This document shows positions 1-4,808 of a stretch of 5,117 bases of DNA, one piece after another. The stretch lies in contig JAQSXU010000225.1 in assembly GCA_029256485.1 (NCBI GenBank), positions 1-5,117 of the forward strand. The letters are read 5' to 3'. Numbering within the stretch: position 1 is the stretch's first letter; every line of letters starts with the position of its first letter. Made by a program: the position numbers and the translations under genes. A model generated the notes under the pieces. It was not told where the DNA came from. It searched no databases and saw only the letters and a program-made list of their open reading frames with translations. Source of the DNA: Clostridiaceae bacterium (GTDB lineage Bacteria > Bacillota_A > Clostridia > Clostridiales > Clostridiaceae).

Positions 1-1
1 A

Positions 2-250
2 CCTGCAATCAATTTATTATCGTTAATATTTACTGTGAGGGTATCAGCAAAGTCAGAAACTTTCCAAGAGGCACAGCAGGTAAGCGGTCTTCTTGTACTT
101 CCAGTGATTCTTGTATTAATAGGTCAAATGACAGGTGTGCTTTTGATAAGTCACATTGTAATGTTTATATCTGGTGGTGTTCTCCTGATACTTGATTATA
201 TATTAATAAAGAGAATTTCCTCTAAATTTATTACTGAGAAGCTGGTTTAA
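2..250 (+). CDS. ABC-2-type transporter permease, C-terminal fragment (5' end outside window)
   Basis: The open frame enters from the left edge without a stop and ends at TAA 248-250, so only the last 82 residues are visible. A GTG at 35 lies within this frame, but it is preceded by in-frame coding sequence and no ribosome-binding site, so I do not treat it as the start. The fragment begins with hydrophobic residues, then has a polar stretch with the sequence SAKSETFQEAQQ, then two hydrophobic segments (about residues 28-45 and 50-65), and ends in a basic tail (KRISSKFITEK). The FQEAQQ-type cytoplasmic loop before the last membrane helices resembles NatB/ABC-2 export permeases. It would act in the cytoplasmic membrane with an ATPase subunit encoded upstream; the substrate cannot be told. 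It is followed by a terminator and appears unrelated to the downstream cluster. The family call is fairly good, the exact subfamily is not. Confidence 0.7.
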   Translation, partial: PAINLLSLIFTVRVSAKSETFQEAQQVSGLLVLPVILVLIGQMTGVLLISHIVMFISGGVLLILDYILIKRISSKFITEKLV

Positions 251-276
251 ATATCTATTACAATTAACTTGCTTGG

Positions 277-368
277 TGGATTTTAAAGGTCACGCTTCGC
301 CTCCACCATGAAAACCACGAAAATCATTTTTTTGGATTTTCGTGGGTTTTTTCACTTATAAAAAATTT
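277..368 (+). repeat. Structured direct repeat, copy 1 (terminator-bearing)
   Basis: This 92-bp stretch matches 4689-4780 without gaps at a constant offset of 4,412 bp. By hand I count 81 of 92 identical positions, with six of the eleven differences in the 9-nt hairpin loop (326-334). The 5' half contains GGTCACGCTTCGCC and ends in CCTCCACCATG; the 3' half is an intrinsic terminator. In this copy TGGTGGA (274-280) can pair with TCCACCA (302-308). The other copy cannot form that pair but can form GAGGCG/CGCCTC instead. The copy starts 26 bp after the ABC permease stop codon. Confidence 0.85.
315..352 (+). terminator. Intrinsic terminator after the ABC permease
   Basis: CCACGAAAATC (315-325) pairs perfectly with GATTTTCGTGG (335-345) across a 9-nt loop and is followed by a run of six T (347-352). 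This is a classical rho-independent terminator on the plus strand, which would end the permease transcript and insulate the cluster downstream. Confidence 0.9.
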
Positions 369-542
369 TAGAGTGGCGAATATTTAAAATAAGACAAACC
401 TATTTGTAAGAGGAGATTTTATTTGGAGAAGACTATCATTTAAATAAAAGAAAAAAGTATAATTACCTATCTAAAAAAGTAAATTGCTACCTATTTTCTT
501 ACAAATTACATAGAGTTTATATATATATTATATAAAAAAATA

Positions 543-571
543 TTTACAAATACATGCTGTTTGATTATAAT
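543..571 (+). promoter_or_regulatory. Sigma-A-type promoter for the IclR-led cluster
   Basis: A -35 element TTTACA (543-548) is separated by exactly 17 nt from a perfect -10 element TATAAT (566-571). Transcription would begin near 578, giving a leader of about 255 nt before the iclR start codon. It is the best promoter match upstream of the cluster. The elements are seen; activity is inferred. Confidence 0.7.
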
Positions 572-602
572 GAAAACATAAACATGCAAATAGCGAATTT
601 GG

Positions 603-616
603 TTCGTATATGCGAA
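603..616. promoter_or_regulatory. Palindrome 1, candidate IclR-type operator
   Basis: TTCGTATATGCGAA is a 14-bp near-perfect palindrome with one mismatched pair. It lies about 30 bp downstream of the -10 element, where a bound repressor could block elongation. A further CGAA at 594-597 pairs with the same TTCG at 603-606. On the opposite strand, palindrome 2 (806-819) matches it at 12 of 14 positions, which suggests both bind the same dimer. The adjacent IclR protein is the obvious candidate, though no experiment supports this. Confidence 0.45.
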
Positions 617-637
617 TATATCTAATGATATAAATAC

Positions 638-650
638 GAATATAGTATTC
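638..650. promoter_or_regulatory. Palindrome GAATATAGTATTC near the promoter
   Basis: This 13-bp palindrome has GAATA/TATTC arms around a 3-nt centre and is preceded by TAC to give a TACGAATA context. It lies 22 bp after palindrome 1 and may be a weaker site for the same regulator. AT-rich palindromes also arise by chance, so confidence is low. Confidence 0.25.
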
Positions 651-711
651 AAAAGTAAGTCAAATTAGAAAACATCTAGTAATTAAAAAATAAAAATGTA
701 TAATAAAATTA

Positions 712-771
712 GCCTATATTTTAATATTATGCTTAGGAAATATATTATTTCAATATTAAAAATGTGTAGGC
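712..771 (+). other. Imperfect stem-loop in the iclR leader
   Basis: GCCTA (712-716) pairs with TAGGC (767-771), and TTTTAATATT (719-728) pairs with AATATTAAAA (752-761). An internal loop lies between the two stems and the apical loop is 23 nt. It would form in the leader transcribed from the promoter at 543-571. No U-tract follows, so it is not a terminator. It could stabilise the leader or be a relic of a small mobile sequence. Confidence 0.35.
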
Positions 772-804
772 AAATAATTAAATTTAATTAAAGATGTGAA
801 TTAT

Positions 805-820
805 GTTCGCGTATATGAAC
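805..820. promoter_or_regulatory. Palindrome 2, candidate operator abutting the iclR ribosome-binding site
   Basis: GTTCGCGTATATGAAC has four perfect end pairs (GTTC/GAAC) and a partly symmetric centre. It ends 1 nt before the GGAGG of iclR. The reverse complement of its inner 14 bp agrees with palindrome 1 at 12 positions. A regulator bound here would sit just ahead of the gene, as in negative autoregulation. This is inferred from similarity and position only. Confidence 0.4.
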
Positions 821-833
821 TGGAGGCGGTTAA

Positions 834-1625
834 ATGGCTATTTCAAAAGAAAATAAATCGGCTGCAAGAGTTGTGGATTTACTAATACTAATGGCTCGCA
901 GCAACAATCATTTGACATTAAATGAGATATGTCAAGCTCACTCATGGCCTAAAAGCAGTACATTTGAGTTAATTCAAACTCTTATAAATAAGGGATTAAT
1001 TGAAATGAAAGATGAGCGACTAAAAACTTACGGATTAAGTTTGCTTGCATTTGAAATAGGTAGTGCCTATATATCTAGTCTAGGTGTTACTGATCAGGCA
1101 AGACCGTATATTCAAGAACTTAATAAACAAACAGGAAGTACAGTATTTTTAGGAATAGAAGATAATGGAGAAATTGTTTATCTTGATAAGGCTGAAAACC
1201 ATTCATTTATGAGGCCGACTGCTAAACTTGGATCAAGAAGATATATATACACGACTGGTTTAGGGAAGGCACTACTAGCTGCTTATCCAGATGAAAAAAT
1301 TAGTAACATACTTAGCAAAAAAGAGTTGCTCAGAAAAACTGAATTTTCTAAAACTACTATTGAAGAAGTATTAGAGGATATGCGAGAAATTAGAATGCGT
1401 GGATATTCTATTGATAACCGTGAAGATAACAAAGAAATGTACTGTATTGGTGCTGCAATTTATGATCAGTGGGGTAATCCAGTTGCGTCAATTAGTGTTA
1501 CCAGTTTATATAACACGATGACTGAAGATAGAAAAATAGTTGTTTCAAAGGCAGTTGTAGATACTGCAATGCAGATTTCAAGAAAACTTGGATATACAGG
1601 TAGTAAGTTATATATGATTGATTAG
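834..1625 (+). CDS. IclR-family transcriptional regulator
   Basis: The 263-residue product has the usual length and two-domain layout of IclR regulators. An N-terminal winged helix-turn-helix spans about residues 5-75, with the recognition region near 27-50 (LTLNEICQ...KSSTFELIQTL). A short linker helix follows, then the C-terminal effector-binding domain (about 82-255) with typical stretches TGLGKALLA (141-149) and RGYSIDNRED...CIGAAIYD (189-211). The ATG at 834 follows GGAGG (822-826) with 7 nt spacing. It is a cytoplasmic DNA-binding protein, probably a dimer or tetramer, expected to respond to a small acid. Family members such as KdgR and IclR sense keto acids or related intermediates. 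As first gene of a sugar-acid cluster it probably regulates itself and the genes below; palindromes at 603-616 and 805-820 are candidate sites. Effector identity and sign of regulation are not visible. The next gene starts 93 bp downstream. Confidence 0.93.
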   Translation: MAISKENKSAARVVDLLILMARSNNHLTLNEICQAHSWPKSSTFELIQTLINKGLIEMKDERLKTYGLSLLAFEIGSAYISSLGVTDQARPYIQELNKQTGSTVFLGIEDNGEIVYLDKAENHSFMRPTAKLGSRRYIYTTGLGKALLAAYPDEKISNILSKKELLRKTEFSKTTIEEVLEDMREIRMRGYSIDNREDNKEMYCIGAAIYDQWGNPVASISVTSLYNTMTEDRKIVVSKAVVDTAMQISRKLGYTGSKLYMID

Positions 1626-1650
1626 GTCATAATAAGTATTGGATTATTTT

Positions 1651-1660
1651 GGGGAGGTGA
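1651..1660 (+). promoter_or_regulatory. Orphan strong Shine-Dalgarno upstream of the aldolase
   Basis: GGGGAGGTGA is nearly a full complement of the 16S rRNA 3' end, yet no start codon follows at normal distance. The first in-frame ATG (1674) is 13 nt further on, too far for efficient use. The aldolase has its own GGAGGA at 1705-1710, 8 nt before ATG 1719. The upstream site may be a standby ribosome site or a relic of an earlier start, and it is why 1674 is a tempting but less likely start. Confidence 0.4.
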
Positions 1661-1718
1661 TTCATATTTAGAAATGATTTATACTTTAACCAAACAAAAT
1701 GAATGGAGGAAGAGTTAT

Positions 1719-2363
1719 ATGTGGAAAAAATTAGAGAATTTAAAAAAAATAGATGAAACAGGAATAGTTTTAATTATACGTTTAGATGATGAACAAGAAG
1801 TAATTAAAGTAGCTGATGCTGCTATAGAAGGCGGAATTAAGGTGCTAGAAATACCGATGGCTGTACCCAATGCATTAGGTATTATTAAGGAATTATCAAA
1901 AAAATACAAAGATGAAGGTATTGTAATAGGAGCTGGAACTGTATGCGAAGCTGAAACTGCACGTGCAGCAATTTTAGCAGGTGCAAGTTTGTTAGTAAGT
2001 CCACAACTAAATACTGAGATGATTAAAATGGCAAATTCTTATCAAGTTATTACAGCAAGTGGGGCATATACACCAACAGAATTTTTTGCAACAATGGAAG
2101 CTGGTGCCGATATTATAAAATTATTCCCAACTGATTATGTAGGTCCAGCGTATGTAAAATCCATTAAAGCTCCATTGGAACAAGCACCAATTATGCCTTC
2201 AGGCGGAGTTACCCCTGAAAATGTTAAAGAATGGTTTGAAGCAGGAGTAGCTTGCGTTGCAGTTGGTAGTTTTATTACTAAGGCTGCGCAAAAAGATGGT
2301 AATTATACAAAAGTAACTGAGGCAGCTAAACAATTTCTTCAAATAGTTAAGGAGTGCCGCTAA
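1719..2363 (+). CDS. KDPG/KDPGal-type aldolase (2-keto-3-deoxy-6-phospho sugar-acid lyase)
   Basis: The 214-residue product is a class I aldolase of the KDPG/KHG (Eda/KdgA/DgoA) TIM-barrel family, whose usual length is 200-215. Visible landmarks are the catalytic Glu44 in VLEIPM, GAGTV (71-75), SP at 94-95, the Schiff-base Lys134 in IIKLFP, and the phosphate-site motifs PSGGVTPEN (160-168) and VGSF (182-185). Arg49 of E. coli Eda is Ala48 here. The EIP motif, GPAYVKSIKAPL and GGVTPENVKEW look closer to the galactonate-branch DgoA type than to Eda. The usual PG of the IPG/CPG strand is Ser114-Gly115, and the common SPG/SPN is SPQ. It would release pyruvate plus a triose phosphate in the cytoplasm. 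I chose ATG 1719 because GGAGGA lies 8 nt upstream and the product then begins like its relatives; starting at 1674 adds 15 atypical residues. Family is confident; KDPG versus KDPGal is open. Confidence 0.88.
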   Translation: MWKKLENLKKIDETGIVLIIRLDDEQEVIKVADAAIEGGIKVLEIPMAVPNALGIIKELSKKYKDEGIVIGAGTVCEAETARAAILAGASLLVSPQLNTEMIKMANSYQVITASGAYTPTEFFATMEAGADIIKLFPTDYVGPAYVKSIKAPLEQAPIMPSGGVTPENVKEWFEAGVACVAVGSFITKAAQKDGNYTKVTEAAKQFLQIVKECR

Positions 2364-2401
2364 AGTATATTTATTATCATCGTTCTGACCAATGTTAATG
2401 G

Positions 2402-2496
2402 TATTTTTTGCAAAGCTTCTCAAATATGTGCCTTTGCAAAAAATATTTATTACCCATAGATCACATATAGAAACACTTAGATGAATGATTGGAGGT
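2402..2496 (+). repeat. Duplicated control unit, copy A
   Basis: The unit consists of an inverted repeat with 14-bp perfect arms, TATTTTTTGCAAAG (2402-2415) and CTTTGCAAAAAATA (2432-2445), and a 16-nt spacer. It continues with TATTTATTACC (2444-2454), about 30 nt of divergent sequence, and ATGATTGGAGGT (2485-2496). The same order recurs 151-155 bp downstream as copy B. The hairpin begins 38 nt after the aldolase stop. No U-run follows the right arm on either strand, so a terminator is doubtful and an operator or RNA structure is more likely. This copy leads into a 25-codon ORF only. Confidence 0.75.
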
Positions 2497-2500
2497 GCTT

Positions 2501-2578
2501 ATGATAAAACTAATAGAGAAATTACCAGTTTTTCTACTAGTTTTTATATATAGAGTTCATTTTTGTAAAGGCATTTGA
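2501..2578 (+). CDS. Possible 25-residue hydrophobic peptide or gene remnant
   Basis: An ATG at 2501 follows a perfect GGAGGT (2491-2496) and the frame closes at TGA 2576-2578. The 25 residues begin MIKLIEK, have a hydrophobic middle (PVFLLVFIY) and end with RVHFCKGI. Its last codons overlap the left arm of the copy B inverted repeat, so translation could affect that structure. It could be a leader peptide, a small membrane peptide or the stub of a gene lost between aldolase and transporter. Without homologues I cannot choose. The ribosome-binding site is its only strong support. Confidence 0.35.
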   Translation: MIKLIEKLPVFLLVFIYRVHFCKGI

Positions 2579-2647
2579 CCGTGTAACTTTACAAAAATAT
2601 TCATTACCAAAACATACAAGAAAACGTTTATATTTATGATTGGAGGT
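2559..2647 (+). repeat. Duplicated control unit, copy B (upstream of the MFS gene)
   Basis: This is the second copy of the unit. ATTTTTGTAAAG (2559-2570) and CTTTACAAAAAT (2587-2598) form a 12-bp perfect inverted repeat, again with a 16-nt spacer. TATTCATTACC (2598-2608) and ATGATTGGAGGT (2636-2647) follow. Relative to copy A, one arm position changed from C to T and its partner from G to A, so pairing is kept while spacers diverged completely. That pattern suggests selection on the symmetric arms, whether as a dimer-binding site or an RNA stem. TTTACA within the right arm could act as a -35 box, but no convincing -10 follows. Confidence 0.75.
2619..2632. promoter_or_regulatory. Candidate cre site (CcpA catabolite repression)
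   Basis: AGAAAACGTTTATA fits the Gram-positive cre consensus TGWAANCGNTNWCA at all but two positions, with the central CG intact. It lies 9 nt before the MFS ribosome-binding site, where bound CcpA could block transcription. It is absent from the equivalent place in copy A. Carbon repression of a sugar-acid transporter would make sense. This is a sequence match only. Confidence 0.4.
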
Positions 2648-2653
2648 ATCATT

Positions 2654-3955
2654 ATGAATCAAATAGAAAATTCACAAAACATTGCTGAGGCAAAAGAAGT
2701 AAACGTTCCTAAAAAGCTTAATAAATTACGCTGGACTTTTGTTATTTTACTACTTATAGGTGCAATTGTCAATTACCTTGATAGAGCAAATCTAAGTGTT
2801 GCCAATACTACAATTGCATCAGAATTTGGATTATCTTCTACTCAAATGGGTCTGTTACTTTCTGCATTTTTATGGCCATATGCTATAGCCAATTTACCAT
2901 CTGGCTGGCTAGTGGATAAATTTGGACCTAAGAAGATGTTTTCTTGGGCTTCTGGCTTGTGGTCAACAGCAACTATTCTATGTTCGTTCGCAACTTCATA
3001 TTCTATCTTTTACATGGCACGTGTATTTTTAGGAATAGCTGAATCACCATTTTTTACTGCTGGATTAAAAGTAAATCAAAGATGGTTTTCTGATGAAGAA
3101 AGAGGAGTACCAGTTTCAGTAATTAATACAGGTTCACAAATTGCGAATGCACTAGCACCACCACTTTTAACTATATTAATGATTACTTTAGGATGGAAAG
3201 GTATGTTTGTTTTAATAGGTGTACTGGGTTATGTAGTATTAATAGTATGGGCAAAATTATACAGAGATCCTACATCAGAAGAAACACTTACAATTAAAGG
3301 TGCACTAGAATTAGCAGCAGAGGACAAAAAGGCAAAGTCTTCTGAAAAACAAGCATCTTGGGGGGAATTATTCAAATTCAAAAATACATGGTTTATGATT
3401 ATAGGAAACTTTGGAATAATGTTTACAATATGGGTTTATTTGACCTGGTTACCAGCATATTTGGTAAAAGCACGTGGCTTTAGCTTAAAAGAAATGGGGG
3501 CTGTTGCTTCATTACCATATATATGTGGTATAGTTGGGGTACTTTTAGGCGGATTCATATCAGATCGTTTAATAAAAAAAGGTGTACAAAATATAACTGC
3601 GCGTAAAGTTCCGATTGTAGGTGGTGCAATTCTAGCAGCAGCATCAGTTGCACCACTACCATTTATTAGCAGTACAGTTGTAAGCATTGTATTATTATCA
3701 CTTGGTTATTTTGCATCTCAATTACCTTCAGGTGTTATTTGGACACTTGCGTCAGATGTTGCACCTAGTAATCAAGTTGCCTCTTTAGGAGCTATTCAAA
3801 ATTTTGGAGGATTTTTAGGAGCAGCATTAGCACCAATAGTAGCAGGTTATATTATAGATACAACTGGAAATTTCAATTATGTATTTTTAGTAGGCGCTGG
3901 ATTACTAATACTTGGAGCTATTTCATATGGGGTATTTTTAAAGAAAGCAAAATAA
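2654..3955 (+). CDS. MFS sugar-acid transporter, anion:cation symporter (ACS) family
   Basis: The 433-residue product has about 12 hydrophobic segments in two halves joined by a charged cytoplasmic loop (about 203-240), the normal size and shape for MFS. The first helix carries NYLDRANLSVA (40-50), a signature of the ACS family that includes DgoT, GudP and ExuT. The MFS loop 2-3 motif is GWLVDKFGPKKMF (84-96), echoed in the second half by GGFISDRLIKKG (299-310). It probably imports a hexonate, hexarate or hexuronate with protons. I start at ATG 2654, 6 nt after GGAGGT (2642-2647). An ATG at 2636 in the same frame overlaps that ribosome-binding site and would add only six residues. Its partners are the upstream aldolase and the kinase-like gene 21 bp downstream. 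A duplicated operator-like unit and a cre-like site precede it. Substrate is not determinable from sequence alone. Confidence 0.9.
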   Translation: MNQIENSQNIAEAKEVNVPKKLNKLRWTFVILLLIGAIVNYLDRANLSVANTTIASEFGLSSTQMGLLLSAFLWPYAIANLPSGWLVDKFGPKKMFSWASGLWSTATILCSFATSYSIFYMARVFLGIAESPFFTAGLKVNQRWFSDEERGVPVSVINTGSQIANALAPPLLTILMITLGWKGMFVLIGVLGYVVLIVWAKLYRDPTSEETLTIKGALELAAEDKKAKSSEKQASWGELFKFKNTWFMIIGNFGIMFTIWVYLTWLPAYLVKARGFSLKEMGAVASLPYICGIVGVLLGGFISDRLIKKGVQNITARKVPIVGGAILAAASVAPLPFISSTVVSIVLLSLGYFASQLPSGVIWTLASDVAPSNQVASLGAIQNFGGFLGAALAPIVAGYIIDTTGNFNYVFLVGAGLLILGAISYGVFLKKAK

Positions 3956-3976
3956 ATTATAAGGAGAATAATATAT

Positions 3977-4555
3977 ATGACGCCTAAGGTTATATTTTTG
4001 GTTGGAGCAGCAGGCTCTGGAAAATCAACAGTTGGAAAATTAATCTCATCACATTTAAAATTCAGTTATTTGGATAAAGATGTTATTTGTAATAGATTTA
4101 CTGGAAAACTATTAGAAACTCAAGGGATTTCACCTAATGAAAGAGATGGTTGTGAATTTTACCAAACGGAAGTTATGCCTTTAGAATATGAAACATTACT
4201 TGAAATTGCTGCTGACAATGTAAGAAATGGTATCTCTGTGATATTAGATGCACCATTTTTAGGATATTTTTCAGATGAGAAATATATACAAAAACTCAAA
4301 GAAAAATATAGTTGGGAAGATTCTACACCATTAGTTTTAGAAGTAACTGTTAATTCAGAAGTTTTACTTAAAAGAATTAAAAACCGTAATATTAAAAGAG
4401 ACGATTGGAAAATTGCAAATTGGGATACATTTTTAGAAAGTCTTAAATCTAGAAAATGCTTATGGAGTAATGTGGAAATTAAACAGTTTGATAATAGTGA
4501 AGAAGAAATTGATGAGGATAAATTGTTTGAGATAATATCAATAAATAGCAGATAA
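3977..4555 (+). CDS. Small P-loop kinase-like ATPase (AAA_33 type), function unknown
   Basis: The 192-residue product opens with a beta strand (KVIFLVG) and a Walker A motif GAAGSGKST (10-18). YLDKD (31-35) follows the second strand, where small kinases place substrate-binding acids. Then come VILDAP (88-93) with a Walker-B-like Asp91, a basic lid-like segment KRIKNRNIKRDDWK (132-145), and an acidic tail (about 174-182). This is the architecture of gluconokinase, shikimate-kinase and zeta-toxin-like phosphotransferases, but the specific gluconokinase motifs are missing. The ATG at 3977 is preceded by AAGGAG (3961-3966) with 10 nt spacing, and the gene lies 21 bp after the transporter, so they are surely co-transcribed. 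In this company it may phosphorylate the imported sugar acid or its 2-keto-3-deoxy derivative. That role is inferred from context; a nucleotide kinase or regulatory ATPase is possible. Confidence 0.75.
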   Translation: MTPKVIFLVGAAGSGKSTVGKLISSHLKFSYLDKDVICNRFTGKLLETQGISPNERDGCEFYQTEVMPLEYETLLEIAADNVRNGISVILDAPFLGYFSDEKYIQKLKEKYSWEDSTPLVLEVTVNSEVLLKRIKNRNIKRDDWKIANWDTFLESLKSRKCLWSNVEIKQFDNSEEEIDEDKLFEIISINSR

Positions 4556-4600
4556 CTAATTATTCAATTTAAATGAAAAGAAAAAATTCTTATATATATA

Positions 4601-4640
4601 AGAAAAAGGAATACGTAAAGTGTATCCATTTTTCTTTATT
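4601..4640 (+). terminator. Intrinsic terminator at the end of the cluster
   Basis: AGAAAAAGGAATAC (4601-4614) pairs with GTATCCATTTTTCT (4622-4635) across a 7-nt loop, with one bulged base on each side, and lies in a T-rich run to 4640. It is 46 nt after the kinase-like gene stop. The perfect AT palindrome TTCTTATATATATAAGAA (4587-4604) shares the first four bases and could compete with it. Confidence 0.7.
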
Positions 4641-4688
4641 TAGAACTAAAATAGTAGTTATGAGTTGTTTTATGTAGATTTGAGGCGC

Positions 4689-4780
4689 TGGATTTCAAAG
4701 GTCACGTTTCGCCTCTACCATGAAACCCACGAAAATCTAAAATTTTGATTTTCGTGGGTTTTTTCACTTATAAAAACTTT
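4689..4780 (+). repeat. Structured direct repeat, copy 2 (terminator-bearing)
   Basis: This is the partner of 277-368 in the same orientation. The arms of the hairpin and the following GGGTTTTTTCACTTATAAAAA are identical, the hairpin loop differs, and the 5' half has four point differences including CCTCTACCA for CCTCCACCA. In this copy GAGGCG (4682-4687) can pair with CGCCTC (4710-4715). Together the copies bracket the IclR-aldolase-MFS-kinase cluster. Confidence 0.85.
4726..4764 (+). terminator. Second intrinsic terminator after the cluster
   Basis: CCCACGAAAATC (4726-4737) pairs perfectly over 12 bp with GATTTTCGTGGG (4747-4758) across a 9-nt loop, followed by six T (4759-4764). It backs up the terminator at 4601-4640 and is stronger than its counterpart at 315-352, which has an A-G mismatch at the base of the stem. 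Confidence 0.9.
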
Positions 4781-4808
4781 ATCTACCTTTAATTTCTAAC
4801 ATTAATAG

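Larger units (their letters stand above)
369..833. other. Long AT-rich control region upstream of the IclR gene
   Basis: No credible gene lies in these 465 bp; every open frame is very short. The stretch holds one good promoter (543-571), a cluster of palindromes (594-650), an imperfect stem-loop (712-771) and a palindrome against the iclR ribosome-binding site (805-820). A perfect 10-bp inverted repeat, ATTTGTAAGA (402-411) and TCTTACAAAT (497-506), is 85 nt apart and may be chance in such AT-rich DNA. I recognise no known riboswitch. Confidence 0.7.

Noticed and set aside
35..250. GTG at 35 as the start of a 71-residue protein
   Set aside because: The same frame is open to the left edge with membrane-protein-like residues and there is no ribosome-binding site, so the gene simply begins outside the window.
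309..362. A 17-codon ORF (ATG 308-310, MKTTKII...) across the copy 1 terminator hairpin
   Set aside because: The equivalent ATG in repeat copy 2 reaches a stop after six codons and neither has a ribosome-binding site; the bases are explained by the hairpin.
277..368. CRISPR array
   Set aside because: There are only two copies 4.4 kb apart, with no regular repeat-spacer pattern.
422..447. Tiny ORF from TTG after AGGAG near 411-415
   Set aside because: It is only six codons long and precedes the best promoter; probably chance.
372..833. Known riboswitch in the long iclR leader
   Set aside because: I found no recognisable conserved core and no terminator or sequestered ribosome-binding site arrangement; only loose AT-rich stems are visible.
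1715..1909. Minus-strand ORF of 64 codons inside the aldolase
   Set aside because: It is antisense to a well-supported gene, has no family resemblance and no convincing ribosome-binding site.
2199..2423. Minus-strand ORF of 74 codons over the aldolase 3' end and the copy A inverted repeat
   Set aside because: It overlaps a confident gene and the composition is that of antisense AT-rich DNA; no recognisable domain.
3436..3687. Minus-strand ORF of 83 codons inside the MFS gene
   Set aside because: It is a shadow of the transporter coding frame, with low-complexity composition and no domain.
277..4780. Insertion sequence or transposon explanation for the flanking repeats
   Set aside because: There is no transposase or integrase gene in the window, the repeats are direct rather than terminal inverted, and no short target-site duplication is visible next to them.
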